Positions 11,813-23,351 of a DNA stretch of 64,000 nt are shown here, piece by piece; positions within the stretch are counted from its first letter, which is position 1; every line of letters begins with the position of its first letter. The position numbers were made by a program, and so were the translations under genes. The stretch comes from Atkinsonella hypoxylon (taxonomy: Eukaryota > Ascomycota > Sordariomycetes > Hypocreales > Clavicipitaceae), in NCBI GenBank assembly GCA_000729835.1, contig JFHB01000059.1, positions 1 through 64,000 on the forward strand. Reading direction: 5' to 3'. The notes beneath the pieces were generated by a model. That model did no database searches and was not told the origin of the DNA. It was given only the letters and a program-made list of their open reading frames with translations.

Positions 11813-13207
11813 GGCTGCGCCTGCTTGCTGGACGATGACGAGACAAGTCTAGCAGCGATGCAAAAGTTGCCGCCAGCTTGGTTAGTTTACGGGAGAAGCG
11901 TTTTCGAAGAGACAAGCGCGCCACGTATATGAACAAAAGCATTTGCTTGTGGTTTGAGAAAGCGGCGATGAAAGACGGGATAAGATGGACCAACTCGTCA
12001 CAGCACCAGGTGATGCCCCACAATTATTAGCTTGGCAACTTGGCAACTAACCGCCCCGCAGAGAAGCCTTATTAATGATCAAAGCTGACTCACTGGGTGC
12101 AGTGACTGACTGCATGTGTTTTGTTTGTTTCTTCCATGAAACTAAATCTTCGCTTCGCTGTCACTTCGCTGTCCCTATGCACCAACAATGGATGCCATGT
12201 ATGCTAGTCGTCGTCCTTATATAATGAGCCCTGCGATCGCCGCTTCATTTGGCAAACACATGCTCGACTTGCGGGCAGCGATCTCGAGTTACCCTAATAA
12301 AGAGGGGGGCAATTCGTGCAAGCACTTTAGCAGCCCAGAAAGCATTTTGAGTTTGGAAGATATGGCCCTGATAGTAATGTACCTGCATATATGCTTTCAA
12401 AAATGGCTGATGCCGCTGCAGCGGGAAGGGAAGGCGGTAGAACAACATTAGCTTGTAGAGATTTCCTAAAACTTGTCCGAGGTGGAAAAGTTGTGGCCAA
12501 ATAGGAGACTACAGTCGTCGATTAGATTCTAGCGTTTCACTGGAATCATTCTTCAGAAGTCGGACTATCATTCAAGGTCTTCAGTTCATTGTTTATGCCG
12601 ACGTCATTTTGAGATATTCTGTAACACATGGCTCACTTTATTCCGCTTCCACATTCCGTCGTGCATGACAGTACACAAGTCGGGAGGTTGTATCAAGGCA
12701 TAGCATATGTTGCACGTATTCACCAGGAGAAAGATACCTATTTATTAGAGGGTTAGAGGGTATCTAAAGATGGGTGCAGCGTTCACGGTGCTAGATTTGT
12801 TCTTATTCCTCAGAACCCGCAGGGCGATGGAGTGCGACTGGAGGCAGCTACTACCGGGACAGACATGAATCTGTCGTAAGCGTTGAGTAGAAGCAGCTTC
12901 TCGTTATGGGTCATGATTCGCTGGAAAAGTCTATTTATGCTGGTTCGACAATAACTCAACAGCATTGCGTCGTCTCACGGCTAACTTACCTAAGTAGTTA
13001 GTTGTTATTGTCCCTGGGGACCAGGTCGTCACGTGAGACTGCCTCGTCACAGCCCCACTAGCAACGTCAGATAAGGCCGAATGGTTGGTTCAGTGACAAG
13101 CTCCCTCTCTAAACCACCCCGCCAAGATAACCAACCAACCATCACCACGGTTGTCCACCTAAGTATCTTGCATGTGCAGCTAGGCCGGGTCACGTCGCTT
13201 CAGTATC
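11813..13207. other. Divergent intergenic region ubp6/arpc4
   Basis: This shared upstream region of 1.4 kb lies between two housekeeping genes. An 87-codon open frame from ATG 12188 has no recognisable features and is not called. There is no repeat and no RNA gene I can support. Confidence 0.4.
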
Positions 13208-13954
13208 ATGGTAAGCAATCGCAGATCGGGTTGGAAAGGCTTTTGGTACCATATCTAACATTCCATACGTTATAGTCTCAATCTTTGCGGCCGTATCTGC
13301 AGTGCGTGCGGAGCAGCTTGACGGCTGCCCTCACACTATCCAACTTCGCATCACAGACAGCCGAGCGACACAACGTGCCTGAAATCGAGGCGAAAACATC
13401 CCCAGAAGTTCTTCTGACACCGTTGACGATTGCACGAAACGAGAACGAACGAGTTCTTGTTGAACCGAGCATCAATTCCGTCCGAATCAGCATCAAGATC
13501 AAGCAGGCAGATGAGATTGAGAATATCCTAGTCCACAAGTTTACAAGATTCTTGACACAAAGAGCTGAGTCGTTTTTTATCTTGCGAAGAAAGCCAATCA
13601 AGGTTCGTTGCACGGACGGAAATCGAGCTCGACGGTTGCAATGCCACTCAACTGACAGCATACATAGGGATACGACATTTCGTTCTTAATAACAAACTTC
13701 CACACTGATGAAATGTTGAAGCATAAACTTGTTGACTTTATTATCCAATTTATGGAGGACGTTGACAAGGAAATCTCGGAAATGAAGCTTTTCGTATGTT
13801 GCGCTGGGGTGGCCTCCGTACCCATCATTTGCTGACTAAAGGTGCAGTTGAATGCGAGAGCACGTTTTGTGGCCGAGTCATTCTTGACGCCGGTATGTTG
13901 ATCATCGGACAACTTCACTTGTTCAATGCTGACATAGAACCATAGTTTGACTAA
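13208..13954 (+). CDS. arc20: Arp2/3 complex subunit 4 (ARPC4, p20)
   Basis: This is a structural subunit of the Arp2/3 complex, which nucleates branched actin filaments at cortical patches and endocytic sites. Five exons (13208-13210, 13276-13602, 13668-13793, 13848-13892, 13946-13954) give 169 residues, the usual family length. Exon 1 is just the ATG, followed by SQSLRPYLQCVRSSLTAAL. Family hallmarks include NENERVLVEPSINSVRISIK, ILVHKFTRFLTQRAE, FFILRRKPIKGYDISFL and the tail ESFLTPFD. Introns are 53-65 nt with CTGAC/CTAA branch sites, and all phases are 0. The last exon encodes only Phe-Asp-stop, so the gene is easily mis-annotated by ORF calling. Confidence 0.96.
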
Positions 13955-15057
13955 ATGGATTTATGGAGAAGAAAGGACTTGCATGCATATAGTTATGGCG
14001 ACCTGGAATTCGTTCCCTGTACACGCACGCATCATAAGCCTCCTTCAATGACAATGGTTGTCGACGCGGGTCGCGATCAAGTGCCGATGCAATGCGCCTT
14101 CATGAGAAGGTAAACTCGTTGAAAATAGATGTGAAGCCACCGTGGTGGCAGAAATGAATACAAATTACAACCTGCAGCGTTATACGCCGACGGCGCCATG
14201 TGAGACGTGATATAAGGACGGTAAAGTTTGATTCTACGATTTCACCTGCTCGAACAGAAGCATGTGGCAGGATATAGGCGCCCACATTGTCACCCTAAAC
14301 ATGTGGCGGGTTTACGAAATAATGAACACCAGATCAGCCGCGGAGAAAATTCTCCAACGGGGTCTATGTGTCATGGTATCATTTAGCAGCCTCACCTGAA
14401 ACGACCGAGGGTATCTACTCATGTGCTCATTTGCAGGCTATCACAACAAGGGCGTGTGGTTGTCTGTCAAAGTGAGCGGAATCTGAACTTGCGGTCCACA
14501 GCTGCCAGCAGCTGTTGCACCTCTGTCGACCTCCACTCCCTCGCGCCTTTCATGAACTAGAGCGGCGAGCCCAAGAAGAGGCAGATCTAATTCTTGCACC
14601 ACCTTGGAAAATACTGCTTCATTGAATGGAAGCCTCCATCGCCGCTGTTGGATCTGGCGCAGTTTTGGGGCTGTTCCTGTTTCCGCCTTTTTCCTCTTTT
14701 CACCGACTTAGCTACTTTCTGCACGGCAGAGCTCTCCTGACCCATCAGGAATTGCAAGTTGTGTTTTCTTATCAATATTGAAACAGTCTTTCGCTAACGA
14801 AGTGATTGTGGGAGACGACAAAGGTAAGGGCGATGAACTTTCAGCCAGCTTATGTGTGATCAGATATGGATAGACATTAACCACGCATTGCAGGTTGGAT
14901 TGAGCTGACTTGCACAAAAGCTTTTCATCCGAATTGGAATTTCATGAGAATTCTGCTCGTCTCAAATCGACAATCTGTCATCAGTGCCAACTCATTGCTC
15001 ATGACCTGATTTCGAATTTGACAGTATCTGCTTTTTTCACAGCACTAGCCATACAAA
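13955..15057. other. Intergenic, arpc4 to RRM gene
   Basis: These 1.1 kb include the arpc4 3' region and the promoter and leader of the RRM gene. Only short frames without features occur on either strand, and no repeat is seen. Confidence 0.4.
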
Positions 15058-17219
15058 ATGGGCTCTCAGGCATTGTTCGACCCTCGCTCCGCTGCTTGGA
15101 TTCGAACAATAACTACAAGATCTAGCACGAGCAGCGAGGTGAGAATGACCGGCTCCGCCATATTCATTCTTTGACTAATACGATGCGAATCTCTTAGAAT
15201 TCTACGGATTCCTCTGGCCAGGACGCCAGCGGATTGAGTGTTTCTGATAATACCCTCTCCACTGGCTTTAATGAGTCTTTAGACGAATCTGTTGCTTTGA
15301 ATTTGCTGTCAAAAGCTCTTCTTCAAGGCGCCGAGGGCAAGCAATCGGTTTCCTAGGAGGAAGCCAAGCCCCAGGCAGCTGAGTACAGCCCCTTGAAGGG
15401 TGTTGTAAATGTTGGAGAGACCAAGGCATTTACGAATGTTTTGGACAACAATCAGTTGTCACCGCCAGGCCCTGGCCTTCCAGCCAGTCGGTCTTACCAG
15501 TCTGTGGCCAATCTTGTAAGCCCCTTTTCGCATGGGGTTGCAGAACACAGTAGCTGTGGTAGCGGGAGGGTTTTCGGTGACCAACACGCAAGACTTGGAA
15601 CTTTCACAGAGCCACGAAACTATGCCCCACGTACGTCTGGGCGACCTGTTTCAGTTCTGAACGAGCCTCCCCCAAAATTTAATTTGAGTCTAGCGGTGGC
15701 CGCTCAAGCTTATGGAGTTCATGCTTCAGCCGAACTGTCAGCCCACCCCAGTGACGAAGACGCAAACAATGAGCAAAGTTTGAGTACCCTTCCAGGAGCT
15801 CAATGCGCGATATTAGGTGGGCAGATTCAGACTTTGCGGTCTGATCACCTAAGCCAACTGACAGCAACAAATACCGGATTGCCCATGTTGGAGACTGCGC
15901 TTCGGCCAGAAAACTTCCCCTTCCTGGAAGGGGCCAGACAAGCTGTTGCGGTCAACCATGGGGTAGTAAAGCTGAGGAACGTAAGTAATACCCATACAGA
16001 TTTGATCTATGAGAAAGCCCATCAGCAATACTGAGGTAAAATTCAAGATTCCGTTCGCTACGAAAAGATCGGAAGTGATTGCTTTTCTAGGCCGCAACTC
16101 CAAGATACTCAATGACTCCGATGAGCCGGTCCATATCATCATGGAACGGGTCACAAGCAAGACAATGGATGCTTACGTCGAGTTTGTCAGCCTTGATGAC
16201 GCCAACAGAGCGGTGGAAAAGCACCACCACCATATCATGAACGGACGAGTTGGCCGACTAGGCGATCGCCCCGTGGATGTTGAGCTCTCTAGCCAGGAGA
16301 GCCTGATGAGGGACCTCTTCCCTCTGGCCAAAGGCATCGTATGGAACGGCGTCGTACCAAATTTCAAGCCGTTTAATCCCCACGAGCCCTGGGAAAATTT
16401 TAAAGGCTTTGTTTCGGAGGAAGAAATGGTCATGTTGGTGAAGCACGTTGAGGTCCCTCATCGTGTGAGTACCTTCACCCAGTGGCCTCCTTTCTGTGTT
16501 ATGAAGCTAACTGCACTTTGCCTTATAGTCGCCGTTTTCGAAAGATTGTCCTCAGCGACCGTACGAGTGTCTCATAAGCACACTGAAAAAGTTTCCATGG
16601 TACGCAACGGATCGTATCACGATCGGCCAGAGGCGTGCCGCTTTCAAGGCCACCTGCGAGCTCCTTCGCCTTTTGTCTCGTAGCATTCAGAAACAAGATG
16701 ATCCCGTGAACCTCAATATACAACTGTATCGTCGACTGGTCAATACGGCAATGAAATGCCCTGGATTCACACCATTGATGAAGGGCGACGTTGCTTATAT
16801 AGCAGGCATGTCGGACACGGATGAGTATGGATGCACCCAACCACGATTTGCAAGCAGTTGGCGTCATCAGTACAGCATCAGCCCGAAACCAGGCATTCCT
16901 TTCGATGTTCTCGAGGTACGTGGTGAATGTTGAAATGAGTGAAGTACCAGATCCGGTTTTGTTGATGACTTTACTTTCACAGTGGTACATTGCCATCATT
17001 CGAGAACAGACACAACGGGACGTGCTGACCCGACCTCATGCCGAACGTACCATTTTACAAGAGAGGAGCATGGAGACTGACATGTACTGGGGCTATTTCT
17101 GGGCTGAGCTCGGCTACTTGTTTGGGCCGGCGTTTGACCAGATGACGTTGGCGCAGGCAGCTCAAGCTGAGTTTTCTGCCGTCGAGCGAATTCTTACGCG
17201 TGCTTTACCTTCTTGCTGA
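15058..17219 (+). CDS. RRM-containing RNA-binding protein, with internal TAG
   Basis: Exons 15058-15138, 15198-15980, 16048-16464, 16529-16915 and 16983-17219 join in phase 0 with good donors (GTGAGA, GTAAGT, GTGAGT, GTACGT) and would give 634 residues. Residues 1-288 are Ser/Pro-rich and probably disordered. About 289-375 is an RNA recognition motif (IPFATKRSEVIAFLGR, DAYVEFVSLDDANRAVEKH, then GRVGRLGDRPVDVEL). A fungal-specific helical C-terminus follows, with a conserved-looking stretch LFPLAKGIVWNG. Codon 80 is TAG (15354-15356) in an otherwise protein-like frame; CAG (Gln) is the likely parent. If translation restarted at Met 15393 the RRM would still be made. I know the domain but not the gene. 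It could be a nonsense allele, a readthrough site or a base-call error. Confidence 0.72.
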
Positions 17220-18808
17220 TACGAACTTTTATGCCTTTTTTAAGGACATGGACATGGAGAGTGGTTGGAGTGACATATTGACCTTTACTGAAATTAGGAA
17301 AAATGAAAATGACTGGGGTATGAATCGGGCTCGGAGAAGACATTAAAGGACATTTTGGGTGGTACTTTGCAGATTCGCTTTTTGACATGGTTTGGTCCTT
17401 ATTAATCTGGAGGTTTGCATTACGGGTGGTTGTTGGGCTGAGCTTGACCCCAAAGCTAGGAGGTACGACAAGGTTTGGAATGACTGAGACGTGGCCATAT
17501 GTCGTTGGGAAAAATGAAAATTGAGGAGTTATGCTATCGGCACCTGGATCGACATTATGAACAGGGCAAACACTGTTACGATTGGTTGGGGCATAAAAAT
17601 TTTGGGACGGATCATGGTTTTGCCAGCTCTACAAAGTAGAGAGACTGTAGTTCAGAAAACGAGATGAGAAGAGAGCCATTAGACAGATGAGTAATTTTGC
17701 GATTGGTTGCAGGTGAAGTTGAGTAGTGCTTGCTCTGCAGCTAGAGAAATGTTGGTGAGTCGTATTGCGAGATGAAACAGAGACGGCTGCCTCAGAGTTC
17801 TCAGATGTTCCCTGTTCCTCTGCCTGCCCCTCACCGTCTGCACTTATTCGCGGTGAGAAAATATGTTCTGGTTTGATCACTGCTGAGCGGCATATTACAT
17901 GCATCCATTGTATTGCCCGATGCATCTATCTCGAGCCCAACGAAGAGTGTGATGATGGCCTGCAGATCCGGCTGGCTTGGGTCGGTGTCAAAGCCGGCGA
18001 GTTTCATCAACACCGTAATTATTAGTTAGCTCCTCTGGCCGATCCAGCAAGCACCTACAATATAGTTAGTTACCCCCTGAGTGACGTTACAGATAACACA
18101 TGACGGGTCTAATCCGACGCTTAGCACGATACGCGAAATTACCATACGATTCTGCGCGCAGTTTAGCCGTCACTGTTAGTGGGAGAATTTACATAGCTTG
18201 GAGAGACTTTGATTTAGCTTCTTTCTATATCATTGGTTAAAGGACTATACTGTCTTAGCATTTACTCTATGAGGTGGCATTTGATTGGCTGAGACTGCCT
18301 TTGAGAACGTAGATTTGTACATAAGTAATTCAGGGTTGGACCCAGTTGACCTTAACAACCGTCTAGCCCCACTTTTGTTCCTCACCCGCGTGCCTGTGCC
18401 TGCCTCAGCCCAACAAAAACAGGCGTCTGGCAGGGATGTTGCAGGGGTCTGGTTCCTGGCGGTATTTTCCCACGGATGTACTCCGTATGTATCGAGTCCA
18501 TTGCTGGCCCCACTGGAGCTCTTCCGAGCTCGAGTCCGAGCTCCAGCTCCAGACAACTTGCAACTTCTGGTGATTCTTCATCCGTTTCATTCCCTGTCCC
18601 ATAAAGCTATCTGGTATCGCGCAAATAACAGTGTCACTGTGAACATCTCTCGTCTTATTATCGACTTTCCTGCCTCACTACTTGAGGTCGTTGTGGGATA
18701 ATAAGAGACACGTCTGGTCTGATTATCTTCGCCCCTTTTGCTCCTCCGCTGTCGTTGAAGTCCCCAAGTCCCCTCCCACGCTTGCATCGCCAAAACACCA
18801 ACATCAAC
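17220..18808. other. Intergenic, RRM gene to sfh5
   Basis: This stretch is mostly featureless. A 58-residue frame on the minus strand (from the ATG near 18007 to 17831) reads as protein-like but has no recognisable domain and no splice partners that I can support. The final 200 bp before 18809 are the sfh5 leader. Confidence 0.35.
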
Positions 18809-19869
18809 ATGTCCAACGAACAGGCGCCTGTCCCAACTGAGACTGCTGGCACGGCTCCCGCCGCAGCCGCGCCTCCAGAAACTCCCCTTACCAAGCTCAC
18901 GGCTCGGCTGCCCGACATCATCAACAAGGCCGAGCACAGCGAGATGTGGGGCGTTGAGCTCTCACCCAGCGCCCACGCCCCAACACAGGTTATTCTTCTC
19001 AAGTTCCTGCGAGCCAACAAGAATGACGTTGCGGCGGCCGAGAAGCAGCTTACTTCTGCGCTGGAGTGGCGCAAGAGGGTCCAGCCTACAAAGCTGGTGT
19101 CCGAGGCCTTTGACAAGGACAAGTTTGGCGATCTGGGCTTCGTGACGACCCATAAAGATGAAGCTGGGAAGGAGACCGTCATCACTTGGAACATCTACGG
19201 TGCTGTCAAGGATAACAAGGCTACATTTGGAAATATCGAGGAGTAAGTTTGAACAGCATTGGCACTACTATCAGACTGTGAAAAGTGCTGACGCGTGGGT
19301 CATGTAGATTCATTCGATGGCGTGCTGCTCTTATGGAGCTAGGCGTCCAGAAGCTTCGGCTCAATGAGATTACGGAACCGCTTGCCGAGGATGGTGAGGA
19401 TGTCTACCAGATGCTGCAGGTCCACGACTATCTCTCCGTCAGCTTCTTGCGCATGGATCCCGTCGTCAAGGCTGCCAGCAGGCAGACTATCGAGACATTC
19501 TCCCTGGCGTATCCCGAGCTGCTCGCTCAAAAGTACTTTGTCAATGTCCCCGCCATCATGGGCTGGATGTTTGGCTTCATGAAGTTGTTCCTCGCCCCTG
19601 CTACGCTGCGCAAATTCCATCCTATGCCATCAGGAACTGCGCTTGCCACCGAGCTGAAGAGCATCTCGGCTTCATTGCCCAAGGAATATGGCGGTCAAGG
19701 TCCCAGCGTGAAGGAGGGCGAGACGGTCAGGCTGGTCGAGGTCGCACCAAAGGTCGAGGAACACGCGGCTGCGTCCGAGTCGAAGCCTGTCGAAGCCGCG
19801 CCTGTTCCTGCTGCTGCCACTACGGCGACTGGTGAGACTGAGCCTTTGACCAAGGAGATGGCCGCTTAA
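18809..19869 (+). CDS. sfh5: Phosphatidylinositol transfer protein Sfh5 (Sec14-like)
   Basis: This is a CRAL-TRIO lipid-transfer protein of the Sec14 superfamily. Sfh5 homologues act in phosphatidylinositol transfer at ER and cortical membranes, and the yeast protein has also been reported to bind haem. Exon 1 18809-19242 and exon 2 19308-19869 join across a 65-nt intron (GTAAGT, GTGCTGACG branch, CATGTAG) to give 331 residues. Residues 1-30 are a low-complexity Ala/Pro/Thr leader. Then comes a CRAL-TRIO N-terminal helical part (VILLKFLRANKNDVAAAEKQLTSALEWRK) and the lipid-binding domain (VQVHDYLSV-type strand, RQTIETFSLAYPELL, KYFVNVPAIMGWMF). The Ala/Glu/Thr-rich tail from about residue 285 is disordered. 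The start ATG at 18809 fits the family. Confidence 0.93.
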
Positions 19870-21580
19870 TTCAGGCTTCCCTGTTGAATTTTTCTACACA
19901 AGTTGTTTTCTGGTTTCTCGTTGATGCTTGCATGCCTGTTTTTTGTCGGCGATTGCTCGTTTAGTTCCCGCTTATGCGAGAGAGCGAAAGAGATGATGGT
20001 CTATGTTTTGGATGGATATAATACCCCTTTCTTTCTACCATATGTTGCAAATTTAGAAAAAAAAAAAAAAAGAGTTTCACGTTGCGCGATTTTAAGCCAT
20101 GAATTTGCTGCAAAGAGAAAGACGTTCTATCTTGATGACTGCTGCACCCATGGTTCTTGCTGCCGTTGGAGATGTACGCGGCGGGCATGACTGTGTACGT
20201 AGCCCCTTGAACGTAGAAGACACCTGAACTGAGTCTCAGTATGCCTCTAAGGGGTAGATAATATATAACTTGACCAAGTGCTTACGTGACATGTATTGCT
20301 AGGATGGACGCCTAGAGCTGTACTTGCTCGACGCAGGGCGTTGGTAACAAGCTGGAGATGAACAGCTGGATACCGTTGGAGTAGGCTACCTCACAACCTA
20401 ATCTTGATAGAACCTGCGCCTTCTAGACGAGGGGTTTCGGTGACCGATCTGACGCGCAGGTTGGATGGTGGGCTTTAGAATTTTTACCAGCTCCAAGTGA
20501 TGCTGAAGCTGGTTCCGTAGGGAGCTTGCGCGATTTGCCACTTTATAGCACGCCAGATACCTCGCAACTGCATTCTTGGCCCCGAGATTGGTCGTCCGTG
20601 ATGGGTAGAGCTAGAATTTACACTAAAGCATGTACATGAATGGCAAACACCGACTTTTGCTGAGCTTGATCAGGGTCTGCTCAGCTGAACATCGGACACT
20701 GAAACCCGTTCACGGAGTTCAGGGGCGATGCGGAATTCTCCGGGGGGGTTGGACCGTGAGAGGCATCGGGCTTCCCATTAGTAGGATGTCAAGGATATGC
20801 TGATGGCGCTCGTTTGGCGATGGTCCACAAAGACGAGACTAGCTTCTGTGCCCGCCATGTCCTGTTTTTCACATCTTGCAGCTACTTGTACCCGTGCCAG
20901 GATATGGAAAAGTCTTACAACGTATGGACAGGACATGGCTCTCTCTCTCCTCTTCTTTTATTAATGAACTAGACTGGTACAGAGTTTGCATCACGGATGC
21001 ATGGTGTGCCTCGTGGCTGGGTAGAATCTCAGGATGAGCAAGACAACGCGCGTGGAAGTTGGCTCAGTGCGTTCATGCGATGGGGTACATAAGTTCCAAG
21101 CTTGCGAATCACGCTTTGCCTGTCCGTTGATCCATTCATGCAGGAGTCGATCGATGTGAGGCACGCTGGGGAGCACTGTCCCTTTGTCCTGGGGGGAGAT
21201 GGCCTTGGCTGACCACCAGGGGCCAAGAGTACAACTCGTGCATCATGGTCTGCTTTCTTAGTCTGGGAAATAGAGTAGAAGGATGTGTGAAGATGAGGGC
21301 AGGTGTCGTAATAGCTGACTTCAAGATCTGTTACTGTAGCTGTCTATAGAGCCTTTATGCGTCTGCGCTGCTATGAACATGAATCTCGGAGCGGCACTTT
21401 CAAGAACATGGCGCAGGATACACTGGCGGGTCGAGCACGTACTTTGACGCATCAGCCTATGCCATGCTCATGGCAGAGAATGACGGGTGATTGGATAAGG
21501 GATCACGCGAGACGAGGACGTTGGTTGTCGTTGACGGACCAGAGGCACCAGAGTCCAGACGGCTGCGAGCAGTGTGCGGC
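19870..21580. other. Intergenic, sfh5 3' side
   Basis: This is 1.7 kb without a supportable gene, apart from a poly-A run of about 15 near 20058. It precedes the repeat-rich ash1 leader. No RNA gene was recognised. Confidence 0.35.
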
Positions 21581-21581
21581 A

Positions 21582-21626
21582 TCGTTCCACGTTCCCACGT
21601 TCCCACGTTCCCACGTTCCACGTTCC
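21582..21626. repeat. Short tandem repeat, CCCACGTT-like (8 bp)
   Basis: About five imperfect copies of the octamer (ACGTTCCC phase) occur here. It is the first of six distinct tandem arrays in the 1.6 kb upstream of ash1. Confidence 0.8.
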
Positions 21627-21652
21627 ATGGCCCATGACTCTCGGACGTCGAC

Positions 21653-21717
21653 ATACGACCTTTGACCTTTGACCTACGACCTACGACCTACGGCCTACGG
21701 CCTGCATCCTGCATCCT
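21653..21717. repeat. Short tandem repeat, TACGACC-like (7 bp)
   Basis: About nine heptamers drift stepwise from TTTGACC through TACGACC and TACGGCC to TGCATCC. This progressive drift along the array suggests replication slippage with point mutation. Confidence 0.8.
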
Positions 21718-21958
21718 CGTCCCTTCCGCCTTCATCCACCTGCATCTCTACTACCTCCAACTATCCCCCCTTCGCTGCTCGTCCCCGCGGCCCAATACCC
21801 GGGCAGCGTATGCCAAGTCGACCATCTGACGCACTGCTTGGAAAACTCACGACGTGCCTGCTCTCCGCTTGACAACCCCGTCCGGCCAAGACCAAGATCG
21901 AATCTTTGACAAGTTGAACCGCCTCTTGCCTGTCCCTTGGACGGACTCATCAGTGGAG

Positions 21959-22054
21959 CAGGCCATCAAACAGGCCATCAAACAGGCCATCAAACAGGCC
22001 ATCAAACAGGCCATCAAACAGGCCATCAAACAGGCCATCAAACAGGCCATCAGC
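21959..22054. repeat. 12-bp minisatellite, eight units
   Basis: The array has seven perfect copies of CAGGCCATCAAA plus one ending AGC. The unit is a multiple of three and at least two + strand frames and one minus frame stay open through it (Ala-Ile-Lys-Gln, Gly-His-Gln-Thr, and Met-Ala-Cys-Leu on the minus strand). The surrounding sequence gives no gene support, so I treat it as a non-coding leader repeat. Confidence 0.9.
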
Positions 22055-22601
22055 GAAAAGCTGCCCGAAACTGGGCGCTGCCTCATACCGGACGCCTCAT
22101 CTGCTTGCCACAAGTTTGCCATCTCGCATTTGAGGCAGTTGCTGCGTGCGCGGAGTACGGAACAAGAGACCAGCTCACTCGAGGCCTAGTGCTGCCTTGG
22201 TCTCGGGAACCTGAGCAGCGTACGGCACAGCAGAACTCACTTGCTGCGGCTGCGCGACTTTTGGAACTTCCGAAATTGCACGCACCCTCTGTTTAGGAGT
22301 CGTTTCCCTTGTGATTTATTTTGGGTGAACGCAATTGGTGTTGAGACAAGGGAAAGGGTAATCGATTAAGGAACTGGGACGCGGGCGTGATTGTCGGGAG
22401 AACATCACGGCGCCTTGGCTTTGTCTTGTTGCAGTTGGCGTGTGCGTGCTGGCGCTGGAACGGACCACATCAATATTTATTGAGTGCTGACCGGGCGCAA
22501 CGAGATTCACAGTCTAGGAGAGCTGAGACTAACTACCGCTTGTACGAAGAGGAGCACAGCTGAGAGGCGAAGCAGCAGGTTACAGAGACAGCACACGACA
22601 C

Positions 22602-22671
22602 GCATACACATACACATACGCATACGCATACGCATACACATACACAACATACATATACATACACACATACG
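22602..22671. repeat. Hexamer repeat CATACA/CATACG
   Basis: About eleven units of CATACR occur with a few interruptions, in the probable 5' leader of ash1. Confidence 0.85.
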
Positions 22672-22840
22672 CCAGACACGACAAACACTGAGCTGAGAGA
22701 GCAGACACGACACTCGCGGTGTTGTCGGCACTGAACTGCGCTTACTTGGCTGCAAAAGCCAGCCTGGATACCAGACGATACCAGACTCTCTACCAACCAC
22801 CAGACACCTCTACCACTCGCTACAAGGTACCAACCGTGCC

Positions 22841-22983
22841 ACTACCACTCACTGCCAACCACCCACTGCCACCCACTGCCACTCACTGCCACTCACTGCC
22901 ACTCACTGCCACTCACTACCACTCACTACCACTCACTACCACTTCACTACCACTCACTACCACTTCACTACCACTCACTATAA
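22841..22983. repeat. Decamer repeat CACTGCCACT/CACTACCACT
   Basis: About thirteen units of a 10-bp pyrimidine-rich motif occur. The 5' half carries GCC and the 3' half ACC, and two units have an extra T. The transcribed strand lacks G, so an mRNA leader here would be poorly structured. Confidence 0.85.
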
Positions 22984-23080
22984 CCCACGCTGCGACTTCC
23001 CACTGCTGCCGCTGCCACTGCCATTCAGCCACGCGCGTTTTTGCTCGCCAGGTCCGCGCGCCCATCCAACCCTCGTCATT

Positions 23081-23160
23081 CACGCATCCACGCATCCACG
23101 CATCCACGCATCCACGCATCCACGCATCCACGCATCCACGCATCCACGCATCCACGCACC
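23081..23160. repeat. Octamer repeat CACGCATC, ten units
   Basis: Nine perfect tandem copies plus one CACGCACC end about 190 bp before the ash1 start codon. The near-perfect identity implies recent expansion. Confidence 0.9.
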
Positions 23161-23351
23161 ACGCACCCGCCATCGCCCGTCGTTGTTTCCCTCGTCGCCT
23201 TGCTATCTCAGCTTCTCCTTGCTTCTTTCTGCTTTCCCCTTCCGCTCCACAGGAAGCCGTTCAACTTCGGCTGCCTTTGCTGCCGGCAGAGCTCATTGAC
23301 GCGGCAAATTCACATGCGGTTAATTCTCTTGTGACTTTGCGCGTTGTAACA

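Noticed and set aside
12188..12451. 87-codon frame between ubp6 and arpc4
   Set aside because: It has an ATG but no domain, and an equally open minus-strand frame overlaps it.
15351..15377. Very short intron that would remove the TAG in the RRM gene
   Set aside because: A GT...AG pair exists but spans only about 27 nt, below any known spliceosomal minimum in these fungi, and has no branch site.
21959..23160. CRISPR-like repeats
   Set aside because: The repeats are directly adjacent without spacers, so they are simple minisatellites in a eukaryotic genome.
22719..23351. In-frame N-terminal extension of ash1 rich in His/Pro/Thr repeats
   Set aside because: It is encoded entirely by short tandem repeats, opens without a plausible start context and does not resemble known ASH1 N-termini. 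The ATG at 23352 begins normal sequence.
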